From positions 310,001 through 374,000 of the forward strand of contig CAWBBR010000003.1 of assembly GCA_963787045.1 (NCBI GenBank): DNA of 64,000 bases, in the 5' to 3' direction. The DNA is from DATJGR01 sp963787045. Its GTDB lineage: Bacteria > Pseudomonadota > Gammaproteobacteria > Pseudomonadales > Azotimanducaceae. The notes under the pieces were generated by a model, which worked only from the letters and a program-made list of their open reading frames with translations, was not told the origin of the DNA and made no database searches. The stretch's first letter is position 1, and the number at the start of each line of letters is the position of its first letter. A program made the translations under genes and the position numbers. This document shows, in pieces, positions 31,215-39,456 of this stretch.

Positions 31215-31307
31215 ATGCGAACGGGGCGGTGGGTGATCTCTGTGTTCACGACGATCCTGATGGCGCCCGCGATCGAATTCTTGCTTGCCCCGGACCTGCT
31301 AGTCTGA
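31215..31307 (+). CDS. Possible 30-residue one-helix membrane peptide
   Basis: An ATG with AAGGA seven bases upstream starts MRTGRW followed by the hydrophobic run VISVFTTILMAPAIEFLLA and PDLLV. It is too short to judge by composition; the ribosome site and helix are the only support. Confidence 0.25.
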   Translation: MRTGRWVISVFTTILMAPAIEFLLAPDLLV

Positions 31308-31513
31308 TCGTCTGACCTCGGCCTCCAGGCGCGGCGCGTTCATCATCGGTCTGGCGTCGCGTGTCTCGCTGCGCCTGATCAGCTTCGGTCATCGCGATAC
31401 CCAGGCACTGAGTGACGGGGATGACGGGTTTCTTCACGAATCCCGTTCTGCGACGGTCGCACGAGCACTATGACCGCGCACGTACCATTCATGCTGTAGC
31501 GATCGCCCTGACT

Positions 31514-31789
31514 TCAGGCGCGTTCGACGAGGGTCTGCCGATCTGTTGGTGACATGCGATCGAATGCGAATACAAAGAACTGTCGTAGGCTCGCGGACGA
31601 CGCTTTCGCTTGCGTCCGCCGAGCACGATCCACATCACTCTCCGCGGCCGCGAATGTCGCCCGAACAGTCGCCAGCTCCAGTTCCACCGCGGCGCGTACT
31701 TCTGGCGTATCGGGTTCATTCAGGATGGCTACGAGGCGCCCAAACTCCTCGATGCAGTAGTCCCTTACCACTTCGCGATCGTTGCTCAT
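31514..31789 (-). CDS. Hypothetical protein (91 residues)
   Basis: From the ATG at 31789 (AAGGTG just upstream on the minus strand): MSNDREVVRDYCIEEFGRLV, then acidic helical segments (NEPDTPEVRAAVELELATVR, AAAESDVDRARRTQAK) and the end FFVFAFDRMSPTDRQTLVERA. It is likely all-helical and cytoplasmic. No family is recognised. An open frame to 31864 exists upstream but lacks a ribosome site. Confidence 0.45.
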   Translation of the reverse strand: MSNDREVVRDYCIEEFGRLVAILNEPDTPEVRAAVELELATVRATFAAAESDVDRARRTQAKASSASLRQFFVFAFDRMSPTDRQTLVERA

Positions 31790-32080
31790 GCGCACCTTGT
31801 AGACCGAACGCGCCGTCGCCTCTGTTCGCTTACTAACAGACGTGAAAGAGATAAGACCGAACAAACAGATGGAGCAAGCGGGTGTCTTGCACTACTCGAT
31901 CGCCGTCGGCAGTGCCTCACACTGTAAGAAACGTCCGGCGTTCATTGGAGGGAACCGTGCCTATTCGCGAACGCTAGGTAGCGAGACACTGCAGGTGTGG
32001 GGTCCATCAAAAGCAAAGTTGAACAGAAATGTTCTCCATGCTTTTTTGGCCCCTGCACTTCGTAGCCATCGGGTTCTGCC

Positions 32081-32203
32081 ATGAACCACAGCAACGAGAC
32101 CGATACCGAACTCCACAAGCGACATCTCAGAACCGCGATCAACGTTCTGATTGCAGCGTGTGTGTTCGCTCTTGCAGCTCTCTTTGTGACCATCCCGCAC
32201 TGA
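32081..32203 (+). CDS. Possible 40-residue one-helix membrane protein
   Basis: ATG at 32081 gives MNHSNETDTELHKRHLRTA followed by a clean membrane helix INVLIAACVFALAALFVTI and the stop after PH. A polar, positively charged head before the helix predicts an N-in orientation. No strong ribosome site is visible. The frame is too short for length statistics, but the head-helix pattern is convincing. Bases 31790-32080 before it hold nothing assignable. Confidence 0.4.
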   Translation: MNHSNETDTELHKRHLRTAINVLIAACVFALAALFVTIPH

Positions 32204-32596
32204 GGAGTCTGGGTGGTCTGTTCGCTCCTGTGACGACATCAGCGCGGCTGGGTCAAAAGGTCGCCGATGTAGCGCACAACGTCCCCACGCGAGGCCGTCA
32301 GCCGAGCGGAAATGCCAATCCGTGCGCGCTAGAAGAACTGCCAGCGTCGCAACCACTCACGAAATTCTTTGGAGCCGATGACTTGTCTGCGCATGACAGG
32401 CGTACAGTATCCTGTGTTCCCGCGTTAGCGGGTTGGGACGTTGTCCTCGGAGGATCGTCGACTTGTTCTGTAGTGAGACGTGCTTCACAAAACTGACCGC
32501 GCTGGGAACTATTCCTACAGCGGTTCTCGCGCGCCTACCTACAAAGAAACGCGGTCGGCCAAATGACATTGTTCCAACTAGTTTTGGGAAGTGCAT
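32204..32596. other. Stretch without a recognisable gene
   Basis: Nearly 400 bases where no frame looks coding; only short, low-quality frames on both strands. No hairpin with a T tract or tRNA was seen. Confidence 0.4.
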
Positions 32597-32884
32597 ATGG
32601 ATTGGCTTGCAGGTGTAGTGTTCGCGCTTTTCGCCCTTGCACGGTTGTCGGGCACGAGATACATCGTGCGCGCCGCACCGGAATACGCGGCTGACCTGAC
32701 GAGTTGGTACCGAGCATGGGCCGGCGACAGTTCAAATCAACCGGCCACAGCAATCGAGCTTCGTCAGATGCTCGAAACGTACAGGCGCGGTCGCCGCACC
32801 GCCCGGGCGAGCAGTCTGCCTGAGACAAAGCGAGCGGTTCTCGAAATCAACGAACGACAAGCCCTCACTGTGGCCGCCCGTTAG
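32597..32884 (+). CDS. Small hypothetical protein with N-terminal helix; paralogue of 34119-34307
   Basis: Starts at an ATG with GGGAAG upstream (a GTG two codons earlier is possible). The 95 residues begin with a short hydrophobic stretch (MDWLAGVVFALFALARLSG). A soluble module follows: DLTSWYRAWAGD, QPATAIELRQMLETYRRGRR and ASSLPETKRAVLEI. The module is closely similar to the protein at 34119-34307, showing a duplicated family in this interval. The family is not recognised. The hydrophobic head could be a weak membrane anchor that the paralogue lacks. Confidence 0.55.
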   Translation: MDWLAGVVFALFALARLSGTRYIVRAAPEYAADLTSWYRAWAGDSSNQPATAIELRQMLETYRRGRRTARASSLPETKRAVLEINERQALTVAAR

Positions 32885-32989
32885 GCGCTCGCTTGGTTGT
32901 GGCGAACTTGGATATCGATTGCACGTTGGGCACGCACCGCCACAAATGGATCGAAGCGGTCGAACCGCGACGATAGGCCGGAAGTAAGC

Positions 32990-33184
32990 ATGGACCCTAA
33001 CTCGGACAGCCCACCACGGACCGCGGAGGATCGTCGTCGACGGCTGGCTGAACGAAAAAACGACAGCGCGTTCGTCACGCCGCCCGGTCGTCCCGAGCTG
33101 CCTCGTGGATCTCTCGCGCGCAACCGCGCGACGGAGCCACAGCAGCCCTGGGGGCCAATCGACATAGAAACCAACCAAGGTTGA
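32990..33184 (+). CDS. Small disordered hypothetical protein (64 residues)
   Basis: ATG at 32990 with GGAAG six bases upstream. The sequence is rich in Pro, Arg, Asp and Ser (MDPNSDSPPRTAEDRRRRLA, FVTPPGRPELPRGS) and likely unstructured. No family is recognised. It lies 105 bases after the preceding small gene on the same strand. Confidence 0.4.
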   Translation: MDPNSDSPPRTAEDRRRRLAERKNDSAFVTPPGRPELPRGSLARNRATEPQQPWGPIDIETNQG

Positions 33185-33333
33185 CTGTCGCGCACCGGCG
33201 TTCGGGCGGCAGTGCCTCAGGGGCATGCGAGTTCTCACCGCATTTTGTGCGCAATGTCTCGCTCTTACGATCCTCTGCACCATTTTACGGCCTCGAAACA
33301 GCCCAATTGACGCATAGCGGCTATGTTGAATGC

Positions 33334-33642
33334 ATGCCGCACGACAAACGAAAGGGCGAGTCGCCGGAGCGACACTCACGATCTGACAGGGTCGTTATGG
33401 CGCGCGGTCGCTGGTATGTCACCACGCGTGAACGCGTCGACGTCGGGCCATATGAGACCAAGCAAGAGGCTGAAGTCGCGGCGCAGCATCTTGCGAAGGC
33501 GCTCGACGGTGTCGACGAGCCAGTGGTTGCAATTGCGTTGATCAACGAATTCGTGCGGCGCCGAGACGCGTTACCGGATCAAATGAGCGCATCGGCGCAG
33601 CCGTCGTTGCCTCACGCTCTGCCTGGACCTGCGAAGTCCTGA
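33334..33642 (+). CDS. Small protein with a W-Y-x-x-T-R-E domain
   Basis: From the ATG at 33334 the 102-residue protein has a basic, Ser-rich head (MPHDKRKGESPERHSRSD). A compact module follows: ARGRWYVTTRERVDVGPYET and KQEAEVAAQHLAKAL, then a Pro/Ala tail. The W-Y-x-x-T-R-E...G-P-Y pattern recalls a short domain seen in many gammaproteobacterial small proteins (DUF6316-like, from memory and unverified). Function is unknown. An upstream open frame to 33181 is probably not translated. Confidence 0.5.
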   Translation: MPHDKRKGESPERHSRSDRVVMARGRWYVTTRERVDVGPYETKQEAEVAAQHLAKALDGVDEPVVAIALINEFVRRRDALPDQMSASAQPSLPHALPGPAKS

Positions 33643-33681
33643 CCAGTAGCGTCCACAGGCGAAGCCTGTCTGCACTGTCAG

Positions 33682-33894
33682 CTAATCGGTCCACTGCTCG
33701 ATCAACTTCGCCATCGCTGGCGCTACCTTCTGCGCCCGGTCTTCTGCCTCGTTTCTGGTCATCTCGGATGCGTACCGACGCGCGATGCTGATTTCGCCGA
33801 CAACGATGACCAGCAGCCAACTGGGCGCCGATGCGGGACCACGCTGGACCGTCCAATCGAACGCGATCCCGCCAGAAGTAAACGAACCTTGCAT
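33682..33894 (-). CDS. Hypothetical protein (70 residues)
   Basis: From the ATG at 33894: MQGSFTSGGIAFDWTVQRGP, then SWLLVIVVGEISIARRYASE and AEDRAQKVAPAMAKLIEQWTD. A beta-rich front and a helical end suggest a small folded domain. No good ribosome site is seen. It is convergent with the preceding gene, stops being 40 bases apart. The following 225 bases to 34118 hold no supported gene. Confidence 0.4.
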   Translation of the reverse strand: MQGSFTSGGIAFDWTVQRGPASAPSWLLVIVVGEISIARRYASEMTRNEAEDRAQKVAPAMAKLIEQWTD

Positions 33895-34118
33895 AGCGGT
33901 GCCGCGCCGTGGTCAAGCCTGGATATACATGTTCACGGCTGCTGGCCGCGAAAGGTTCCACGGCCGGGACTGATATTCAGCCCCGTGCGAATAGAGCGAC
34001 AGGCCTCAATTCGCCCGCCGGACGCTTCCTACACGCTGCTCCGTTGAGCGCCCACAGACGTTCGCTTCGTCGCGTTCGAACATGATGCTTCCAACTTATT
34101 GCAGCGTTGGAGTGCCGA

Positions 34119-34307
34119 ATGGATCTCGTGAATTGGTATCGAACGTGTTCCGAACAGCCCGCGACATCGGATGAGTTGCGGCGGATGCTGGAAGAGTACA
34201 GGCGCGGCCGCCGGCGCGCGGCACGCGTCAGCCATTTGCCGAATACGCAGCGCGTCGCTGTGATCGGGTCGCGCCCGTCGCGCGGCGAGCAGCGTCGGAG
34301 CAATTGA
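34119..34307 (+). CDS. Small hypothetical protein; paralogue of 32597-32884
   Basis: From the ATG at 34119 (TGGAG upstream) the 62 residues read MDLVNWYRTCSEQPATSDEL, RRMLEEYRRGRRRAARVSHLP and end in a basic tail. The pattern W-Y-R...Q-P-A-T-x-x-E-L-R-x-M-L-E-x-Y-R-R-G-R-R is shared with the protein at 32597-32884, so this is a duplicated gene. This copy has no hydrophobic N terminus. Function is unknown. Confidence 0.5.
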   Translation: MDLVNWYRTCSEQPATSDELRRMLEEYRRGRRRAARVSHLPNTQRVAVIGSRPSRGEQRRSN

Positions 34308-34325
34308 CGTACTACGGCTGAAGTA

Positions 34326-34703
34326 CTACGGCGAAGGCGCTTTCTTTTCGCGATCTTTCTCTGATTTCGCCTGCGTCTGGGCCGTTTCGGTGCTCACCTG
34401 GTCCTTGCAGAGCTTTGCTTCCTCCCATACCAGGCCTTCGCACTTCTTCATTTCGGCTTGGTGCTGGTTGTCTGCCTTTTCGGCCGCCGCTTCGTGCCTT
34501 CGATCGTTGACGCCCTGCATCAACTCGGTTTGTGCCGGCGTGGGACGATCGCCCGTGGCGCTTGGGTCCGGGCTCGATGAACTCGAAGGATCGGCGGCGA
34601 CTGCAGAACCGATGAGCGCAATCGTTGCGCATAGCATCAGCGCCGCCATGGGCCGACCAGAGGACGCGGTCACCGTGCGCTCAGCGTGTTTTCTGGCTGT
34701 CAT
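34326..34703 (-). CDS. Exported Ser/Lys-rich hypothetical protein
   Basis: From the ATG at 34703 the 125 residues have a long basic n-region and a signal helix MAALMLCATIALIGSAVA, likely cleaved before ADPSSSSS. The mature part is low-complexity and charged: SPDPSATGDRPTPAQTELM, then helical HEAAAEKADNQHQAEMKKCE and a Lys/Glu-rich end with two further Cys-containing segments. A periplasmic location is expected. The family is not recognised. Confidence 0.5.
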   Translation of the reverse strand: MTARKHAERTVTASSGRPMAALMLCATIALIGSAVAADPSSSSSPDPSATGDRPTPAQTELMQGVNDRRHEAAAEKADNQHQAEMKKCEGLVWEEAKLCKDQVSTETAQTQAKSEKDREKKAPSP

Positions 34704-34807
34704 GTCACTCTCGTCGTGGGGCGATGAAGGCATGCTCGCGACACTCGCTGAATGGCGCTGTCGGTCCGCACCGAGTGCGGTGTAGGAAACGTCCGAGGCC
34801 GATGACT

Positions 34808-35248
34808 CTACGGACTGGCGAGTTTCACGATCGTTCCGGTCAGCGCGACGTTCGCAATCAGCGCACCCGATACGCAGCGATACTCGGTCGCACTGGTGAG
34901 ATCGTTGTGCTTTGTGATCGATTTGATGTCGACCACGGCCGAACCGCCGAGCGCCGTCGCGCGATCCTGCAAGGCGATGATCGCCGAAAGAAACGCGATG
35001 GCGCAGGCGTCTTCGTCGGACTTGCCGAATGCGTTGGTGCGTCGGTTGGAGGTAGCGGTCTCGATGCTCTCGCCGGCCGCGGGATGGTCTTGCCCAGCCA
35101 TGAAGATGGGTATTGCCCGCATGCCACTCGCGCTCGGACTCTTCAACGCAGCTTCCACGGAGAGATCGTGGAACGTGTCTCGGGCGCCGGCGGTTTGCGC
35201 CACGATGGCGAACAGCAACGCGAACGCATAGCGATTCATTTTTTTCAT
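34808..35248 (-). CDS. Exported conserved protein of the family often misnamed excinuclease ATPase subunit
   Basis: A 146-residue protein with a signal peptide (MNRYAFALLFAIVAQTAGA then RD). The mature part has SNRRTNAFGKSDEDACAIAF, IIALQDRATALGGSAVVDIKS and TEYRCVSGALIANVALTGTIVKLA. From memory these segments match a periplasmic family common in Xanthomonadales, frequently mislabelled as excinuclease; the GGSAVVDIKS part recalls YbjQ-type (heavy-metal-binding-like) folds. It has no Walker motifs and is not UvrA. Two Cys (in DEDAC and YRC) could pair. It is the last gene of the accessory interval before the polyene cluster. Confidence 0.6.
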   Translation of the reverse strand: MKKMNRYAFALLFAIVAQTAGARDTFHDLSVEAALKSPSASGMRAIPIFMAGQDHPAAGESIETATSNRRTNAFGKSDEDACAIAFLSAIIALQDRATALGGSAVVDIKSITKHNDLTSATEYRCVSGALIANVALTGTIVKLASP

Positions 35249-35305
35249 TCTGAAGGCCTCGCTGTTCGATCGGGAAGGTCTTAGGTCACTTGTTGCGCCG
35301 CGAAT

Positions 35306-36532
35306 TCACGCCGGTCGTCGAAACACCAACGACGTGTTTACGCCGCCGAATGCGAAATTGTTGCTGATCGTGTGCTCGCAGTGCAAGGACCGCGATTCGC
35401 CAACGATGTAGTCGAGCGGCGCACACTCGGGATCGACGCGCTCCAGATTGATTGTTGGATGGAAGCGCCCCTCACGCATCATGTTGACCAGAACGAATGC
35501 CTCGATCGCGCCGCAGGCGCCGAGCGTGTGTCCGGTGTAGCTCTTCAGCGAGCTGATCGGGATCTTCGGTCCAAACAGCGCGCCGGTCGCCTGGCTCTCG
35601 GCGACGTCGCCACGATCGGTGGCGGTGCCGTGCGCACTGACATAGCTGATGTCGTTGGCCGAGAGATTGGCGTCTACCAGGGCGAGCGCCATGCAGGTCT
35701 GCATCGTCTCCTGTTCCGGCTGCGTGACGTGCACGCCGTCGGCGTTGGTGCCATATCCGACGATCTCGGCGTGAATGACCGCGCCGCTGGCGCGCGCGTG
35801 TTCGTATTCCTCCAGAACGAACGTGGCCGCGCCCTCGCCGACGACCAGCCCGTCGCGGTCGGCATCGAACGGTCGCGGCGTCAGATGCGGTTCGTCGTTG
35901 CGCGTGCTCGTGGCGTACAGCGTGTCGAATACCGCCGTTTGAGTCGGGCTCAATTCGTCGGCGCCACCGGCGACCATCGCGATCTGCTTGCCCATGCGGA
36001 TCGATTCGTACGCGTAGCCGATTCCCTGGCTGCCCGACGTGCAGGCGCTCGAGGTGGTGATGACGCGGCCCCGCAGGCCGAAGAACACGCACAGGTTCAC
36101 CGCGGTCGTGTGCGGCATCATCTTGATGTAGGAGGTGGCGCTGAGCCCCTCTGTGCTCTGGTTCAGCAGCATCTGGCCGAACTCGCCGAGCGCCGGCGGA
36201 CTGCCTGATGACGAACCGTATGCAACGCCGCACAGTCCGCTCTGCAGCAGCGGGTCGCCGAGCAGGCCCGCGTCGATCAATGCGAGTTCGGTCGCGCGCG
36301 TGGCCAGAAGCGACACGCGCCCCATGCTGCGAACGGCTTTGCGGGTGTAGTGCTCGGGCTTCTCGAAGTCGTCGATCGGCGCGGCCAGCCGCGAGCTCAA
36401 TCCGTCGTAGATCTCCCACTCGCGCATGGTGCGGATGCCGGATCGACGTTCTTCGAGACGCGCGGCGATCGTGCTCCAGTCGGAGCCGATCGGCGTGAGC
36501 GCCGCCATGCCGGTGACGACCACGCGTTTCAT
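35306..36532 (-). CDS. apeR: Beta-ketoacyl-ACP synthase, ApeR-like
   Basis: A FabF-type condensing enzyme of 408 residues. The catalytic triad is C164 in ITTSSACTSGSQGIGYAYE, H301 in VSAHGTATDRGD and H335 in KSYTGHTLGACGAIEA. In the E. coli aryl polyene locus the last gene encodes such a KS. It would elongate an ACP-bound aryl or acyl chain with malonyl-ACP. Its ATG overlaps the FabG stop by one base (TGATG), so it is the 3' end of the cluster transcript. The symbol is given from position in the collinear cluster. Confidence 0.9.
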   Translation of the reverse strand: MKRVVVTGMAALTPIGSDWSTIAARLEERRSGIRTMREWEIYDGLSSRLAAPIDDFEKPEHYTRKAVRSMGRVSLLATRATELALIDAGLLGDPLLQSGLCGVAYGSSSGSPPALGEFGQMLLNQSTEGLSATSYIKMMPHTTAVNLCVFFGLRGRVITTSSACTSGSQGIGYAYESIRMGKQIAMVAGGADELSPTQTAVFDTLYATSTRNDEPHLTPRPFDADRDGLVVGEGAATFVLEEYEHARASGAVIHAEIVGYGTNADGVHVTQPEQETMQTCMALALVDANLSANDISYVSAHGTATDRGDVAESQATGALFGPKIPISSLKSYTGHTLGACGAIEAFVLVNMMREGRFHPTINLERVDPECAPLDYIVGESRSLHCEHTISNNFAFGGVNTSLVFRRPA

Positions 36533-37266
36533 CAGGCTAGCCCGCCGTTTACCGAGATCACCTGCCGCGTGATGTAGGCCGCGTCCGGGCTGAACAGAAA
36601 GGCCACAGCGGCGGCCACTTCATCGGGCGTGCCGAGTCTGCGCGCCGGAATCATCTCCTTGATCTTTTCCAGCGGGACTTCGCTGACCATCTCGGTGTCG
36701 ATCAGACCGGGCGCCACGCAGTTCACGGTGATGTCGCGTTTTGCCAGCTCCAGCGCCAACGACTTCGTTGCGGCGATGATGCCGGCCTTGGCAGCACTGT
36801 AGTTGGTTTGACCGCGATTGCCGATCAGCCCCGACACCGACGCGATGGTGACGATGCGTCCGGGTTTGCGCCGCCTGACCATCGGCATCACCAGCGGGTG
36901 CAGCACGTTGAAGAAACCATCGAGGTTCGTGTGAATGACCCGGTCCCACTCGTCGCCGGTCATCGCGGGGAACGCGTTGTCGCGCACGAGTCCCGCATTG
37001 CAGACGACACCGTGATAAGCGCCGTATTCGTCGATATCGCGCGTGATCGACTCCGCGCATTGCGCCCGATCGGCCACGTCGAAACACAGCGTGCGGCAGC
37101 GCCGTCCCATGTCTTCGATCTGCGCGCGAACGGACGCCGCGGCATCCGCGCTGCGGACGTAGTGCACGACGATGTCGTAACCGTCGCGGGCGAGACGCAG
37201 TGCAATGGCTTTGCCAATGCCGCGGCTCGATCCGGTGACGAGTACGGTCCCGTTGTCGCCCTCCAT
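36532..37266 (-). CDS. apeQ: 3-oxoacyl-ACP reductase, ApeQ-like (FabG family)
   Basis: A 244-residue short-chain dehydrogenase with the NADPH loop TGSSRGIG at residues 11-18, NAG at 90-92, and catalytic S143, Y156 and K160 in IASVSGLIGNRGQTNYSAAKAG. It reduces the beta-keto group after each condensation. The C terminus (VISVNGGLA) matches FabG. It lies 19 bases after the dehydratase gene and overlaps the next KS gene by one base. Confidence 0.92.
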   Translation of the reverse strand: MEGDNGTVLVTGSSRGIGKAIALRLARDGYDIVVHYVRSADAAASVRAQIEDMGRRCRTLCFDVADRAQCAESITRDIDEYGAYHGVVCNAGLVRDNAFPAMTGDEWDRVIHTNLDGFFNVLHPLVMPMVRRRKPGRIVTIASVSGLIGNRGQTNYSAAKAGIIAATKSLALELAKRDITVNCVAPGLIDTEMVSEVPLEKIKEMIPARRLGTPDEVAAAVAFLFSPDAAYITRQVISVNGGLA

Positions 37267-37285
37267 CGAAGTGTCGCCTTTCGCG

Positions 37286-37738
37286 TTACGTGGAAGCGCC
37301 GAGGTCGTCCAGCGAGTTCGTTGTGATCACGGTGAGACGGGCGCTGGCATGCAGATCGGCGCCCGTTATCTCACAGTCAAACACGGCCAGTCCATTCACG
37401 CTCTCGATGACGAGCTTCACGGTGATCAAGAGACGTTCGCCCGGCGACAGATACGCGGCGGTGGCCGAGAAGTTGCGCGCGCCGAGCAGCAAGCCGGGCT
37501 TGATCGAATCACCGTGAACCGTGGCGCGAACACCTGCGAACGCGGCCACCGCCTGTGCCATGTATTCGATGCAGAGCATGGCCGGAACTCTGCCGTCGCC
37601 GAGTGCGAACAGACCGTCGCTGCGCACGACGCACGCCGCTTCGAGGCTTTGTTCGTCGGCGCGGATCACCTCGTCGATGAGCAACATCGGACCGCTGTGC
37701 GGTACGAGCCGCCGCACGTCGAGTTCCGCGACGTTCAA
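37286..37738 (-). CDS. apeP: 3-hydroxyacyl-ACP dehydratase, ApeP-like
   Basis: A 150-residue hotdog protein: RLVPHSGPMLLIDEV carries the catalytic His, and MLCIEYMAQAVAAFAG the acidic residue and central helix of the FabA/FabZ-like ApeP group. It dehydrates the 3-hydroxy intermediate, creating the trans double bonds of the polyene, probably with the other dehydratase domain in this cluster. The TTG start overlaps the KS stop as TTGA. It ends with a TAA 19 bases before the FabG gene. Confidence 0.88.
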   Translation of the reverse strand: MNVAELDVRRLVPHSGPMLLIDEVIRADEQSLEAACVVRSDGLFALGDGRVPAMLCIEYMAQAVAAFAGVRATVHGDSIKPGLLLGARNFSATAAYLSPGERLLITVKLVIESVNGLAVFDCEITGADLHASARLTVITTNSLDDLGAST

Positions 37739-38923
37739 TCGAACCTCCCGATGACGAGGCTCGCGTTGTTGCCGCCGAATGCGAACGAGTTGCTCAGGCA
37801 GATGCGCGGTCGGGTTTCGCGTTGAGATCCAACCGCGACTATTTCGAGCGGCGCGAGATCGGGATCCGGTTGCTGGTCCCAGCGATGCGGCGGAAGGTAT
37901 CCGTTGGAATTCAGTTCCGACATCGCGAGCCAGCAAAGGCCCAGCTCGAGAGCACCGGCCGCGCCAAGCGTGTGGCCGATCAGCGGCTTCGTCGAACTGC
38001 ACGGCGTCGAGGTCCCGAACAACGCCGCGATGGCGCGACACTCCATGGAGTCGTTCAGGGGAGTTCCGGTGCCATGCAGATTGATGTAGTCGATCTGCTC
38101 CGGACCGACCGCTGCATCCGACAGCGCGCGCGCCATCGCGTCGCGCGCCCCGCGCCCTTCGGGGTCGGGCGCGGAAATGTGGTACGCGTCGGAACTCGCG
38201 CCTGCGCCGAGAAGCGCGATCGCCGATGGCTGGTGCGTCATCAGCGTCAGACACGCGCCTTCGCCGATGTTGATGCCGTCGCGGTTCACGCTCAGTGGAT
38301 TGCTGATGCCGTTGCTGATGGACTCGAGCGACTGAAATCCGCGAACCGTCAGGCGCGACAAGCTGTCGGCGCCGCCGACGAGCACCGCATCGCAGACGTC
38401 GTGCACCAGCAGCCGTCGTGCGTACGCGAATGCGTGTGCACTCGACGAACACGCGGTGGATATCGAGACGGAGGGTCCGCGGACGTTCAGATAGTTGGAC
38501 AGGAAGTCGCTGCCGGAACTGAGCCGCTGCTGTTGGTAGTCGTACGTGGCGAGCGGTCGGCCTTCATGAACGGCGTGTGCCACGGTCTCTTCGCCTTCGA
38601 GAATACCGGAGGTGCTGGTGCCGATGACGACGCCGATGCGCGCGGTGTCGAACGTTCCGATGGCATCGCGAACGGTCGCATCGATCTGGTTCAGCGCCGC
38701 CAGCAGTAAGCGGTTGTTGCGGCAATCGTACCGGGCGAACGCGCTCGGCAATGTCGGCAACAGCGCATCGACCTGGCCCACGAAGCACGGCGCGCCGGGA
38801 CTGAACGCCTCGGTGCGGACCATGCCGGACTGGTCGCCGGCGATCATCGCGCGAAGCACTTGATCGCGGCCGACGCCCAACGCGCAGACGATGCCGAGTT
38901 CGTGCAGATAGGAGCGCTTTCAA
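37735..38923 (-). CDS. apeO: Beta-ketoacyl-ACP synthase, ApeO-like, one frameshift at the N terminus
   Basis: A FabF-like KS. The main frame shows SISTACSSSAHAFAYARR (nucleophile Cys), NLHGTGTPLNDSME and PLIGHTLGAAGALELG (two His). The normal N terminus YLHELGIVCALGVGRDQV is in another frame. It joins a TTG at 38923 (TTG AAA GCG CTC) after removal of one inserted C near 38908, and that TTG overlaps the lipoprotein stop as TTGA. In E. coli ApeO pairs with the KS-like ApeC as a KS/chain-length-factor complex; the same pairing is expected here. Confidence 0.9.
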
Positions 38924-39456
38924 TTGCCGGCCGCGGTGATGGTCATGTGATAACCCAACGACGGACGTTCGATGTCGATGGTTCCGTCTGCCCGCCGCTG
39001 CATCGTCGCAACCACCGCTCCGTCATGCGTGAGTTGTCGCGTGTCGCCGGCATCGGATTGCGAAACCGACCAGCCCGCACGAAGCGATTTGTCCAGAACG
39101 TTCATCGGCCAATACACGAGCTGGAGGTCGCTCAGCACCAGCTTCGCGTCGAAATGCGGCGGCAGCGTCGGGCTGAGATCGATGCTGAACCGGTCCGGAC
39201 CGTATTCGATGGTGAGCAGGCGCTGGCCCAATTCCGTGAACGCGACGAGCACGAGACCGCGTCCGCCGAATTCGAGAATGCACAACATGCGGTAGTTTTC
39301 GCCGTCGCGCGAGATGGTTGCGGTTTGCGTCGTTCGTTGCGAGTCGGCGAACGTGAGCGGCGGCGCAAGCGGCGGCGACTGCGGTGCGACCGATGAGCAG
39401 CCGATCAGACAGGCGATCAGCAAGGCAAACAGCGCGGTCGGCGCTAGCCGCGACAT
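38920..39456 (-). CDS. apeN: Outer-membrane lipoprotein, ApeN-like (DUF3261)
   Basis: A 178-residue lipoprotein: MSRLAPTALFALLIACLIGC gives a lipobox with Cys20. The mature part has MLCILEFGGRGLVLVAFTELGQRLLTIEY, LPPHFDAKLVLSDLQLVYWP and a beta-rich end. This is the DUF3261 type found in aryl polyene loci and thought to take part in placing the pigment in the outer membrane. The start overlaps the upstream flavoprotein gene by 13 bases, and the stop overlaps the KS TTG. Confidence 0.82.
   Translation of the reverse strand: MSRLAPTALFALLIACLIGCSSVAPQSPPLAPPLTFADSQRTTQTATISRDGENYRMLCILEFGGRGLVLVAFTELGQRLLTIEYGPDRFSIDLSPTLPPHFDAKLVLSDLQLVYWPMNVLDKSLRAGWSVSQSDAGDTRQLTHDGAVVATMQRRADGTIDIERPSLGYHMTITAAGN

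Larger units (their letters stand above)
30643..31513. other. Low-coding stretch in the accessory interval
   Basis: About 870 bases between the permease and the next supported gene. Apart from a weak frameshifted frame at 30880-31070 and a possible 30-residue membrane peptide at 31215, no frame has a coding look, and I saw no tRNA, IS end or clear terminator. Confidence 0.5.

Noticed and set aside
34308..34325. Direct repeat GTACTACGG beside the end of the small paralogue.
   Set aside because: Only two short copies a few bases apart; chance is enough to explain it.
27872..35305. Prophage, integron or insertion sequence at tRNA-Met.
   Set aside because: No integrase, transposase, phage structural gene, terminal inverted repeat or tRNA 3'-end copy was seen.
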